From: an uncultured Slackia sp.
Lineage (GTDB): Bacteria; Actinomycetota; Coriobacteriia; Coriobacteriales; Eggerthellaceae
Length of the DNA stretch: 64,000 bases
NCBI RefSeq assembly: GCF_959608125.1
Contig: NZ_CAUHPG010000004.1
Location: forward strand, 34,799 to 98,798
Direction: 5' to 3'
This document shows, one piece after another, positions 9,314-17,635 of this stretch. Position 1 is the first letter of the stretch. Every line of letters begins with the position of its first letter. The notes under the pieces were generated by a model. The model was not told where the DNA came from. It searched no databases and was given only the letters and a program-made list of their open reading frames with translations. Made by a program: the position numbers and the translations under genes.

Positions 9314-9516
9314 CCCGCACGCCGCTTGCAAGCGCCGCCCCTTGCAAGAACCGAACGGTTTTCGCATTACGAAAACGGGATGTCGCGATCGCGAGCATCG
9401 GAAATATAATGTAGAAAGCCTGCGAAGCGCCGCGACCGAACGGACGAATTCCGAGCAGGCGCCTCTTTTCCCGAAAAAAACGACGCGCCCCGCTTCGAGC
9501 GAGAAAGATGAGGACC

Positions 9517-10233
9517 ATGATAGATATCGAAGAATGGAGCGAAGTGCTCCTGGAAAAACTCCGAGCGCACTTCGGCGAGCATCTCGTGTTCGCGGGAATA
9601 CAAGGGAGCCGCGCACGAGGCGAAGCCCGAGACGAAAGCGATATCGACTTCGTCGCGGTCTTCGACGCGCTCGACGCGAATACGATCGAACGATATCGCG
9701 AAATCGTGGCGACGATGGAGCGAAGCGACCTCGCATGCGGCTTCGTCGGCAGTCGAGCAGCCCTTGCCGCATGGCCGCGTCACGAGCTGTTCCAATTCGT
9801 CAACGACACGAAAGCACTGCACGGATCGCTTCTCGACATCGTCGAAGCTCCGACGGAAAACGAGGCGCGACAGGCCGCCGCGATCGGGGCAGCAGGCCTC
9901 TATCATGCCGCCTGCCATCTTTGCGCGTTCGATTCGGTGCAAGACCCCGATTCGAGCTACGATGCGGCACAGGCGCTCTTTAAAGAATCGCTCTTCGTCA
10001 TGCAAGCCCATTGCGTCGCGCATGGGCTTGGCCGCCCTCGCTCTCGATCAGCAATGACAACGGTCGCAAAAAGCAAGAAATGGTCAGACGAGGAGACTAT
10101 ACTGGAACTCTCCTGCAATAACGAAACCCTTCGATCCCACACAATCGACGAACTCTGCGACATCCTCATACAATGGTCGGAACGCATCATCATTGAAAAC
10201 GGAGAGCGACAACGCGTATCCTGCATGAAATAG
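9517..10233 (+). CDS. Nucleotidyltransferase-domain protein
   Basis: 238 residues from this start. The N-terminal 90 or so residues carry the polymerase-beta/MNT nucleotidyltransferase signature GSRARGEARDESDID, that is GS-x-R followed by the metal-binding D-x-D pair, then FVAVFD. The C-terminal part is mostly helical and resembles the helical partner domain of adenylyl/nucleotidyl transferases such as aminoglycoside modifiers, but I do not recognise a specific family. GAGG lies 3 nt upstream of this ATG; an ATG at 9508 in the same frame is an alternative. It is alone on the plus strand and divergent from the fumarase genes. Substrate unknown. Confidence 0.7.
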   Translation: MIDIEEWSEVLLEKLRAHFGEHLVFAGIQGSRARGEARDESDIDFVAVFDALDANTIERYREIVATMERSDLACGFVGSRAALAAWPRHELFQFVNDTKALHGSLLDIVEAPTENEARQAAAIGAAGLYHAACHLCAFDSVQDPDSSYDAAQALFKESLFVMQAHCVAHGLGRPRSRSAMTTVAKSKKWSDEETILELSCNNETLRSHTIDELCDILIQWSERIIIENGERQRVSCMK

Positions 10234-10354
10234 GGCGCGTCCACGCAAGCTCTCTCTGAGAAACCCGCATGAACGCGCCTCTTGCCGCCGCGACGCGAGG
10301 CCCGCGTTCGATCACGCGTTCACGCATCGCTTCTACCGGCCACATCGACGCAAA

Positions 10355-10747
10355 TCAATCGAGCAGCGTCGTACCGTAGGAATTATCGATCGCGCAAAGC
10401 CATCCCCCGTCGACTTTGCGGTAGACGTAGGTTGCCCTGCGGTCCATGCTATATTCGGAATCCTGCTTGTTATCGGCATCAAGCAGGGTCTGGGAAAGAA
10501 CGAGCACCGTATCGCCCGCTTCAATCATCTGCATCTTGCCTTGCGTCGGCACAACGCTATTGTCGAAATATGCCGCGATCTTGATAAACGCCTCTTTGAT
10601 AGCCTGTTTGCCCCGAACCTCGAGGCCGGGGCGCACCACCAACACGGCATCGTCGGTATAGAATTCCTTCAAATCGTCGAAACGCTCTTATTTTATCGCC
10701 TTATCTGCGGCATCAATCAGTTCGCGGATTTTCTCGCGTTCCGTCAC
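10355..10747 (-). pseudogene. SnoaL/DUF4440-like protein interrupted by an in-frame stop
   Basis: A GTG at 10747, with AAGGGG 9 nt upstream, opens a frame reading MTEREKIRELIDAADKAIK. A TAA at 10690-10688 then interrupts it, and the same frame continues as ERFDDLKEFYTDDAVLVV and on to 10355. The joined product would be about 130 residues, typical of NTF2-like SnoaL/ketosteroid-isomerase-type proteins. Both halves read as one domain, so a single A-to-T change in a lysine codon (AAA to TAA) would explain the break. It follows nanE; its original role there is unknown. Confidence 0.75.
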
Positions 10748-10781
10748 TGGAGCACGCCCCTTCCTTCTCTCTTCCATTCGC

Positions 10782-11450
10782 CTACGCCATGGCGCTGCAG
10801 AACCAGCCCGTGATGCTCGTGGGATGCGTGATGGCGGTGCCGACGACCACGGCGAACGCGCCCGCCTCGAGCGCCTCGCGCGCCTGCGCAGGCGTATGGA
10901 CGCGGCCCTCGCAGAACACGGGGATATCGCCTGCGACCGCGACGGCCTCGCGCACGAAGTCGAGGTCGGGGCCCTCGGTCTTCTCGCGGCCGGGAGCATA
11001 GCCCGCCATCGTGGTGGAGACGATGTCGACGCCTGCGGCGACCGCGCGGCGCACGTCGTCCATGCAAGCGCAGTCGGCCATGATCAGCGTCTCGCCGCGC
11101 ACGGCCTCGACGGTGTCTTCGAACGTGGTGCCGTCGGGACGCAGGCGGCCCGTCGCGTCGATCGCGACGATATCGGAGCCGGCGGAGATGCAGGCGCGCG
11201 CATGGCGGGCGGACGGCGTGATATAAACGCCCTCGTGGCCCTCTTTCCACAGACCGATGACGGGGATCTCGACGCGGCCCTTGATGGCGGCGATGTCGGA
11301 GAGGCCCTGGCAACGGATGGCCGCGGCGCCGCCCAACTCGGCCGCACGGGCGATCTGGGCCATGGTCTCGGGATGGCGCATGGGCTCGCCCATGTAGGCC
11401 TGGCAGCTCACGATGAGCTTGCCCTTCAACTGTTCGATGATGGGATCCAT
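10782..11450 (-). CDS. nanE: N-acetylmannosamine-6-phosphate 2-epimerase
   Basis: 222 residues, a TIM-barrel epimerase converting ManNAc-6-P to GlcNAc-6-P in sialic acid breakdown. The family pattern is clear: LKGKLIVSCQAYMGEPM, AIRCQGLSDI, PVIGLWKEG, DIVAIDATGRLRPDG, MADCACMDD, STTMAGY and FCEGRVHTP. The start follows the nanK stop by 2 bp with GGAAGG upstream, so nanK and nanE are one unit. The next enzymes, GlcNAc-6-P deacetylase and glucosamine-6-P deaminase, are not in the window. Confidence 0.93.
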   Translation of the reverse strand: MDPIIEQLKGKLIVSCQAYMGEPMRHPETMAQIARAAELGGAAAIRCQGLSDIAAIKGRVEIPVIGLWKEGHEGVYITPSARHARACISAGSDIVAIDATGRLRPDGTTFEDTVEAVRGETLIMADCACMDDVRRAVAAGVDIVSTTMAGYAPGREKTEGPDLDFVREAVAVAGDIPVFCEGRVHTPAQAREALEAGAFAVVVGTAITHPTSITGWFCSAMA

Positions 11451-11452
11451 CT

Positions 11453-12376
11453 CTATCCTTCCAAAGAATCCAGCAGGTTTTCGGCCGCGCCGACCAGAGG
11501 CGCGGCGTCGCCGAGCGACGCATCCAGCACGGGAAGACCGGCGAGCACGTCGGGAGCATGCTCCACATAGGCGGCGAGCAGCGCGTCGCGCCAGATGGGG
11601 CCGGCCTTGACGACCGAGCCCGACACCACGGCCATTTCAGGGTCGAGCATGTTCGCCCACCCCGCGAGCGCGATTCCGAGCGCGCGACCGGCATTCTGGA
11701 TGACCTCGCGCGCGGCAGGCTCGCCCTCGTTGGCGCGGGCGGAGATTTCGGCGCCGCTCAGATGCAGGCCCGTGGCGGCTTCGTAGCGGGCCTCGATGCC
11801 GCTTCCCGCCGCCACGGATTCGAGATTGCCGTCACCTGCGCGCAGCGTATTCGGCGTCGCGCCGATTTCTCCCGCAAAGCCGTGCGCGCCGCGCAGGATG
11901 CGGCCGCCAACGATGATGCCGCCGCCGAGGCCCGTTCCCGGCGCCATCACGATGCAGGTCCGGGCGCCGCGTGCGGCTCCCCAGCGGGCCTCGCCCAAGG
12001 CATGAGATTGCACGTCGCCCAGCACGGCGGCGGGCATGTCGAATTCGGCCTTCAGGCGGGCAGCGACGGGTCGGCCCGTCCAACCCGGCATGATTTCGTT
12101 CGCATAGGCGATCGAGCCGTCGCGAGCGTCCACGCGACCCGCCGTGCCCACGCCGATGCCGACAAGGGACGCCTCATCATCCAAGAAGGCCTTCATATCG
12201 GCCACGATACCGACGATGCGGTCGAGCACCGCCTCGCCGCCTTCCTGAGCGCACGTGGCGACGCTGCGCTTGCCCTCCACGACAGGCTGCTCGCCTTCGC
12301 GCTCGTAACGTACGGCCGCGCAGGCGATTTTCGTGCCGCCGACGTCGACGGCGATCACGGTGGACGGGTATTTCAT
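11453..12376 (-). CDS. nanK: ROK-family N-acetylmannosamine kinase
   Basis: 307 residues. The N-terminal phosphate-binding motif VIAVDVGGTKIACA and the ROK pattern VMAPGTGLGGGIIVGG with HGFAGEIGATP are visible. The cysteine zinc site found in many ROK kinases is not evident. I chose the ATG at 12376 because GGAGG sits 5 nt upstream; an ATG at 12481 would add 35 unrelated residues. Position between nanA and nanE makes ManNAc the likely substrate; ROK proteins can also be glucokinases or repressors, but no HTH is present here. Confidence 0.85.
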   Translation of the reverse strand: MKYPSTVIAVDVGGTKIACAAVRYEREGEQPVVEGKRSVATCAQEGGEAVLDRIVGIVADMKAFLDDEASLVGIGVGTAGRVDARDGSIAYANEIMPGWTGRPVAARLKAEFDMPAAVLGDVQSHALGEARWGAARGARTCIVMAPGTGLGGGIIVGGRILRGAHGFAGEIGATPNTLRAGDGNLESVAAGSGIEARYEAATGLHLSGAEISARANEGEPAAREVIQNAGRALGIALAGWANMLDPEMAVVSGSVVKAGPIWRDALLAAYVEHAPDVLAGLPVLDASLGDAAPLVGAAENLLDSLEG

Positions 12377-12476
12377 CGTTTCCTCCGAATAACGACTCGA
12401 AACGCGGCCGCAGGGTATCGCGGCCGCCCGACACGGTGCGCGCAGCGATGCATGCGCCGCTTCAGCACGCGCCCCA

Positions 12477-12506
12477 AACAAAAAGCGCCGCCCGCAAGGA
12501 CGGCGC
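12477..12506 (-). terminator. Terminator after nanA
   Basis: On the minus strand GCGCCGTCC-TTGC-GGGCGGCGC followed by TTTTTG forms a 9-bp stem with one wobble pair, 14 bp past the nanA stop. It would limit read-through from nanA into nanKE. Confidence 0.8.
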
Positions 12507-12520
12507 GATGAGGCAACGGC

Positions 12521-13441
12521 TTAGAGCATGCCCGCGCGATCGAGCACGGCGCGAATGGCCTCGACATCTTCGCCTTCGAGCTTCTGGACGGGCTCGCGCA
12601 TCTGGTTCGTGTTGAACACGCCCATCTGCCACAGAGCGGTCTTGAACGCACCGACGCCGGCACCGAAGCCGACGGTCGCCTTGACCACGCGGGTCACGAA
12701 CATCAGGCGTGCAAGGTAGTCCTGAATCTCGCGGACCTTGTCCCAGTCGCCCGCCTGAGCGGCGCGCCACTGCTCGACATAGCTGTGGGGATCGATGTTT
12801 GCCAGGCCCGGGACGGAACCGTCGGCGCCGGACATGTACGCGCCGTCGACGACGACCTCATGACCGGTGAACACCTGCAGCGGGTGGCCGGCGTCTTCGT
12901 TCTCGAGGCAGAGCCAACGGAACGCGACGTCGTCGCCCGAGGAGTCCTTGACGCCCTGGATGACGCCGTCGGTGCCCAGACGGACGAGCATCGTGGGGTC
13001 GAGCTTGGTGTGGACGCAAGCAGGCAGGTCGTACGCGAACAGAGGAAGGTCGGTGTGCTCGCGGATAGCGCGGAAGTGACGCTCGGTCTCCTTCGGGCCG
13101 CCGAGGGCGTAGAAGGGCGCGGTTGCGACCAGGCCGTCGACGCCGTAGCCCGTGGCGCGCTTGGCCTGATCGACCACGCGCAGGGTCTCCATGTCGATGA
13201 TGCCGGCGAGAACGGGCACGCGACCATGCACCATAGCCACGGCCTCCTGCAGCACGTGGTAGCGCTGCGCGTCGGTGAGGAAGGCGACCTCGCCGCTGGA
13301 ACCCAGGAAGAACAGGCCGTCGACGCCCGCGTCGATCATACGGTTGATCGAGCGTTCGAGAGCCTCCAGGTCGAGCGTGCGTTCCTCGGTCAGCGGGATG
13401 ACGACCGGAGGAATAACACCGTGGAATTGGATGTCAGTCAT
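12521..13441 (-). CDS. nanA: N-acetylneuraminate lyase (DHDPS family)
   Basis: 306 residues of the dihydrodipicolinate synthase/NAL family. The pyruvate-binding GSSGE motif is at about residue 47, the Schiff-base lysine in GVKDSSGD near 165, and the tyrosine motif appears as FAYDLP (YNxP in most members). The family contains several aldolases; next to nanK and nanE and a peptide-type importer, cleavage of sialic acid to ManNAc and pyruvate is the best reading. AGAGG precedes the ATG, and a clear promoter lies upstream. Confidence 0.85.
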   Translation of the reverse strand: MTDIQFHGVIPPVVIPLTEERTLDLEALERSINRMIDAGVDGLFFLGSSGEVAFLTDAQRYHVLQEAVAMVHGRVPVLAGIIDMETLRVVDQAKRATGYGVDGLVATAPFYALGGPKETERHFRAIREHTDLPLFAYDLPACVHTKLDPTMLVRLGTDGVIQGVKDSSGDDVAFRWLCLENEDAGHPLQVFTGHEVVVDGAYMSGADGSVPGLANIDPHSYVEQWRAAQAGDWDKVREIQDYLARLMFVTRVVKATVGFGAGVGAFKTALWQMGVFNTNQMREPVQKLEGEDVEAIRAVLDRAGML

Positions 13442-13481
13442 GAGTGATTACCTCTACTCTTCGGTTTGCATAAACAACGAA

Positions 13482-13510
13482 ACTATATGGCCCGAGGCGC
13501 AAAGCGTCAA
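13482..13510 (-). promoter_or_regulatory. Promoter of nanA
   Basis: On the minus strand TTGACG (13510-13505) and TATAGT (13487-13482) are separated by exactly 17 bp. This leaves a leader of about 35 nt before the nanA ATG. Confidence 0.8.
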
Positions 13511-13583
13511 GGAGGCGCAAGACCCTATACAAAATGCACGTCCTTCGCCATCCGAAAAAACGCCCCTCATGCGGGAAAACGAA

Positions 13584-13607
13584 GAGACCCGGCCGAAGCC
13601 GGGTCTC
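13584..13607 (-). terminator. Terminator of the importer operon
   Basis: On the minus strand GAGACCCGGC-TTCG-GCCGGGTCTC is a perfect 10-bp stem with a stable UUCG loop, 20 bp past the stop of the last ABC gene. The following T run is weak (TTCG). Confidence 0.75.
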
Positions 13608-13627
13608 CTGAAAGCTGCGAAGCGACG

Positions 13628-14473
13628 CTACGCGCCCAGATCGGGGTGAAGCAGCGAAGGCGCTGCGCCCAGAAGCAGACGGGTATAGTCGTCCTTGGGG
13701 TTCTCGAACACCTCGGACGCCTTGCCCTGCTCGACGGCCTGGCCGCCGTTCATGACGATGATGCGGTCGGAGATGTAGCGGACCGTCTGAATGTCATGGC
13801 TGATGAATACCATGGACAGACCGAGCTCCTTCTTCAAGTCGGACAGCAGATTCAAGATCTGCGCGCGAACCGACACGTCGAGGGCGCTCGTGGGCTCGTC
13901 GGCGATGATCGCGTCGGGCTTGAGTGAAAGCGCGCGAGCGATGGCCACGCGCTGGCGCTGGCCGCCGGAAAGCTGTCCCGGCAGCGCGGCGAGTACCGAG
14001 CTGGGCAGACCGACCATTTCGATCAGCTCCTTCACGCGGGCCTCGCGCTCGTCCTTGGTGCCCACCTTGTGGACGTTCATGGGGTCCATAAGCTGGTCAT
14101 GGACCGACATGCGCGCGTTCAGCGCGGTGGCGGGGTCCTGGAAGACCACCGAAATCACGCGGCCGATCGTCTTGCGCTGGTCGGCCGTGCGCTTGGTCAC
14201 GTCGATGCCCTTGAAGAACACGCGGCCGGACGTGGGAGCCTGCAGGCCGCACATGACGTTGGCGGTGGTGGACTTGCCGCAGCCGGACTCGCCCACGATG
14301 CCGATCGTCTCGCCGGGCATCAGCTTCAGCGTAAGGCCGTTGACCGCGTGCACCTTGTTCGGATGCAGAATCGAGCCCGTACGCGTCTTGAACACCACAT
14401 GGATATCGTCGAGGAAGATGATGGGGGTCTGCTCGCCCGCCGCAACCGCGGCGTTGCTCTTGGTTTCAGTCAT
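13628..14473 (-). CDS. ABC importer ATP-binding protein, peptide/SatD type
   Basis: 281 residues, an OppF/DppF-type ATPase. Walker A is GIVGESGCGKST, the signature LSGGQRQRVAIARAL, and Walker B AIIADEPTSALD. Its ATG overlaps the stop of the fused permease-ATPase as TAATG, so it is the second ATPase of the same importer and the last gene of the operon. By position beside nanA it probably powers uptake of sialic acid, though the family as a whole also moves oligopeptides and nickel. Confidence 0.9.
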   Translation of the reverse strand: MTETKSNAAVAAGEQTPIIFLDDIHVVFKTRTGSILHPNKVHAVNGLTLKLMPGETIGIVGESGCGKSTTANVMCGLQAPTSGRVFFKGIDVTKRTADQRKTIGRVISVVFQDPATALNARMSVHDQLMDPMNVHKVGTKDEREARVKELIEMVGLPSSVLAALPGQLSGGQRQRVAIARALSLKPDAIIADEPTSALDVSVRAQILNLLSDLKKELGLSMVFISHDIQTVRYISDRIIVMNGGQAVEQGKASEVFENPKDDYTRLLLGAAPSLLHPDLGA

Positions 14474-16491
14474 TACTGCACACCTCCGTACGGCTTGAGG
14501 CCGAGACGCTTCATTTCCTCGTCAGGCAGCTCGGCGTACCAATGGTTCGAGTCGCCGTCTTGCTTGAGCACCGGGCGCACGTCGGAAACGGCGTCGGGGT
14601 GGCTCGAACGCGGCGTGAAGCGGTCGCCCTTCGGGAAGTCGGCGGGGCTGGGAACCGAGCCGGGAACCTGATGCAGGCGACCGGAACCGGCCTCGATGGA
14701 AAGCACCGAGCCCAGAAGACCGCGCGTGTACTCGTGAATCGGGTTGGTGAGGATGTCGCGCACCGAGCCCTGCTCCACGATCTGGCCTGCGTACATGACG
14801 GTGATCGAGTTGGCCACCTCGGCGACGAGCGCGAGGTCGTGGCTGACGAACACCATGGCGAAGCCGAGTTCTTCCTGCAGTTTGTTGAGCAGGTCGACGA
14901 CCTGCTTCTGGACCGTCACGTCGAGAGCCGTGGTGGGCTCGTCGGCGATGATGACCTTCGGGTCGCGGGTCAGAGCCATTGCAATCAGGACGCGCTGGCG
15001 CTGGCCGCCGGAAAGCTCGTGCGGATACGAGTCGAGCGTACGCTTCGGGTCGAGGCCGACCAGCTCGAGCAGTTCCTCGGCGGTACGGGTGCCGCCGCGC
15101 TTGGTGAGCTGCTTCATCTGGGAGCGGATCAGCATGGACGGGTTGAGCGAGGACAGAGCATCCTGGTAGATCATCGCGATTTCGCGACCGCGCAGGGTGT
15201 TCATCTCCTTCTGGGACATTTCCAGAAGGTTTTTGCCCTTATAGAGCACCTCGCCGGAGATTTCCGCCTTGGGGTCGATCAGACCCATGATGGTCAGCGA
15301 CGTGATGGACTTGCCGCAGCCGGACTCGCCGACCAGGCCCATGGTCTGATGCGGACGGACCTTGAAGCTCACGTTGTCGACGACGTTGACGTCGCCGTGG
15401 CGCGGGAACTTGATGCAGAGGTTCTTCACCTCGAGGATGGGCTCGTCGTCGGTATGGGACTCGGCGCGATCGGTGCGCTTGCTCTCGATTTCCTTCAACG
15501 CGGCCAGACGCTCCTTGAGGGACTCGGCCTGAGCCTCGTAAGCGAGCACGGGGTTGGCGACCAGGCGGTCGGCCTCGCGGTCGCTATTGAGGTTGGAGTC
15601 GCTCGCCTTGATGGCTGCCTTGGGTGCGGCGGCCATGGCGTCGGTCATGCCCTCGGAAAGAATGTTCAAGCACAAAACCGTGATCATGATGGCGAGACCT
15701 GGGAACAGCGCCTGCCACCAGCGGCCGGACAGAACGCCGCCGCGCGCGTCGGCAAGGATGTTGCCCCACGTCGGCGTAGGCTCGGGAATACCCGCGCTGA
15801 TGAAGGCGAGCGATGCCTCGAAGACGATGGCGTCGGCCACGAGCACGATGGTGAACACCATGACCGGAGCGATGCAGTTGCGAACGACGTGCTTGATAAG
15901 AATCCACGGAGCACGGGCGCCGGAAACCACGACGGCACGCACGTAGTCCTGATTGTACTCGCTGACGATGTTCGCACGCACGATGCGGGCGATCTGCGGG
16001 ATATAGAGGAAGCCGATAGCGAAGATCAGCGACGGCAGGTTCGTTCCGAACACCACGACGAAGGTGGCGGCCAGAGCGATGCCTGGGAAGGACATGACGA
16101 CATCGAGGATGCGCATGATCACTTCGGAGACCCACTTGCGCGAAACAGCGGCAAGTGCACCGATGATTGAACCGCAGATAAGCGCGAAGCCGGTGGCGCC
16201 AAGGCCGATGACGAGCGAATAACGAGCGCCGTACATCATGCGCGACAGAACGTCACGGCCCTTGTCGTCGGTGCCGAAGAGGAACTGCGCGTCAGGAGCC
16301 TGACGGGCGGTGAAGATCTCGAGCGGATTGTGCGGCGCGATAAAGTTGGCCAGCGCTGCGATCAGCACGATGATGACGAGAACGATGAGGGAGATGCGGG
16401 CGCCGATGCTCATAGCCTTCCAACGGCGGAAGTGCACCTTGCCTGCACTCGACTCCATAGTCTCGGTGAGATTTTTCCTAAGCTGAACCAT
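14473..16491 (-). CDS. Fused ABC permease and ATPase, DppC-DppD (SatC-like)
   Basis: 672 residues. Residues 1-300 are an OppC/DppC permease: a hydrophobic segment near 30-50, FLFGTDDKGRDVLSRMMYG, then five or so membrane helices with the EAA-type loop VVVSGARAPWILIKHV. After a charged linker (about 300-350) an ATPase domain begins (GLVGESGCGKSITS, LSGGQRQRVLIAMAL, IIADEPTTALD). There is no stop or frameshift between the halves. Such permease-ATPase fusions are described for the sialic acid importers of the SatABCD and SiaEFGI type, which supports that function here. Confidence 0.9.
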   Translation of the reverse strand: MVQLRKNLTETMESSAGKVHFRRWKAMSIGARISLIVLVIIVLIAALANFIAPHNPLEIFTARQAPDAQFLFGTDDKGRDVLSRMMYGARYSLVIGLGATGFALICGSIIGALAAVSRKWVSEVIMRILDVVMSFPGIALAATFVVVFGTNLPSLIFAIGFLYIPQIARIVRANIVSEYNQDYVRAVVVSGARAPWILIKHVVRNCIAPVMVFTIVLVADAIVFEASLAFISAGIPEPTPTWGNILADARGGVLSGRWWQALFPGLAIMITVLCLNILSEGMTDAMAAAPKAAIKASDSNLNSDREADRLVANPVLAYEAQAESLKERLAALKEIESKRTDRAESHTDDEPILEVKNLCIKFPRHGDVNVVDNVSFKVRPHQTMGLVGESGCGKSITSLTIMGLIDPKAEISGEVLYKGKNLLEMSQKEMNTLRGREIAMIYQDALSSLNPSMLIRSQMKQLTKRGGTRTAEELLELVGLDPKRTLDSYPHELSGGQRQRVLIAMALTRDPKVIIADEPTTALDVTVQKQVVDLLNKLQEELGFAMVFVSHDLALVAEVANSITVMYAGQIVEQGSVRDILTNPIHEYTRGLLGSVLSIEAGSGRLHQVPGSVPSPADFPKGDRFTPRSSHPDAVSDVRPVLKQDGDSNHWYAELPDEEMKRLGLKPYGGVQ

Positions 16492-16494
16492 ACG

Positions 16495-17451
16495 TTACAC
16501 CGTCCTGATTCGCGGATCGATCAGGATATAAAGCATATCCACGATGATGTTGATGATGATGAACGTGAAGGCCACGCACAGAACCACGCCTTGGACGAGC
16601 ATGGTGTAATTGGACTGGATGCCCGAGATGATGGCCATGCCCATACCAGGAAGGTTGAAGATGACCTCGATGACCACTGCACCGCCGATCAGGTAGCCGA
16701 TGCGAAGACCGAGAACCGTGACGGGAGTGATGAGGGCGTTGCGAAGAACGTTGCGTGCGACGACGACGGCTTTGGGAATGCCGGCGCCCAGGGCGGTGCG
16801 CACGTAATCCTTATCGAGCTCTTCGACCATAGAGGTGCGGATGACGCGCGTCAGCTGGCCGATGACGGGCACAGCGAGTGCGAAGGCCGGCATGGCCATA
16901 CGTGCGATCCATCCGCCCGGATCGGACGTAAAGGACGGCAGCGGACCCGATGCGGGCAGCAGGTGCAGCATCGACGAGAACAGCAGAATCAACAGGACCG
17001 CCAGCCAGAACGAAGGGGTGGCGATAAAGGCGATGGAAAACACGCGGATGATCTGGTCAGGCCAACGATCGCGGTACAGCGCCGAGATCACGCCCAGAAT
17101 GACGGCGAAAAACACGGCGATGACCAAGCCCATGAACGTGAGCTGCATCGTGACGGGCAGCGCTTCGGCAATGCGGTCGGCAACCGACGCATTGTTCGCG
17201 CCGTACGTGCCCAAATCGCCCTGCACGAGGCCGACCATGAAGTTGCCGTACTGCACGAGCACGGGATCGTTCAGGCCATGCTCTTCGCGATACTGCTGGA
17301 CTTGGGCCTCGGAGGCGTTTTCGCCCAGGACTGAATAGGCCTGGTCGATGGGAGAAAGCGCCATGAGGAAGAATACGAGGATGGTAACGCCGATGATCAT
17401 GATGGGAAGCGCTATAAGACGCCGTCCGATCAGACGCAGCAAATTGCTCAC
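16495..17451 (-). CDS. ABC importer permease, DppB/SatB type
   Basis: 318 residues, six predicted membrane helices and the OppB/DppB N-terminus (LLRLIGRRLIALPIMIIGVTILVFFLM cut short here). The EAA loop ALGAGIPKAVVVARN contacts the ATPase. It opens with a GTG at 17451 behind AAGGGGG and lies 3 bp upstream of the fused permease-ATPase, so the two permease domains and two ATPases come from one transcript. A promoter and an inverted repeat lie just upstream. Confidence 0.9.
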   Translation of the reverse strand: MSNLLRLIGRRLIALPIMIIGVTILVFFLMALSPIDQAYSVLGENASEAQVQQYREEHGLNDPVLVQYGNFMVGLVQGDLGTYGANNASVADRIAEALPVTMQLTFMGLVIAVFFAVILGVISALYRDRWPDQIIRVFSIAFIATPSFWLAVLLILLFSSMLHLLPASGPLPSFTSDPGGWIARMAMPAFALAVPVIGQLTRVIRTSMVEELDKDYVRTALGAGIPKAVVVARNVLRNALITPVTVLGLRIGYLIGGAVVIEVIFNLPGMGMAIISGIQSNYTMLVQGVVLCVAFTFIIINIIVDMLYILIDPRIRTV

Positions 17452-17481
17452 CTCGACCCCCTTTCGTTAAGCGGACATGCC

Positions 17482-17528
17482 AAAGGCGAGCGGACGTACG
17501 AGCCCAAAACGCACTCCCGCTCGCCTTT
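17482..17528. repeat. 12-bp perfect inverted repeat in the importer leader
   Basis: AAAGGCGAGCGG and CCGCTCGCCTTT are separated by 23 nt and lie between the promoter and the GTG of the permease gene. The hairpin would form in the mRNA leader and ends with UUU, so it may act as an attenuator; an operator is the alternative. Confidence 0.7.
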
Positions 17529-17547
17529 GAAAATTAACAACTGTCTT

Positions 17548-17575
17548 ATTTTATACGAATTTACACGAAGTTCAA
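17548..17575 (-). promoter_or_regulatory. Promoter of the ABC permease/ATPase operon
   Basis: On the minus strand TTGAAC (17575-17570) and TAAAAT (17553-17548) are spaced by 16 bp in an AT-rich stretch, giving a leader of about 90 nt that contains the inverted repeat at 17482-17528. Confidence 0.7.
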
Positions 17576-17635
17576 AAAATCGACGAAAGGACTTATTCTG
17601 AGCATGAAAGCGGCCGCAACCGCGCATAAGCCCCG

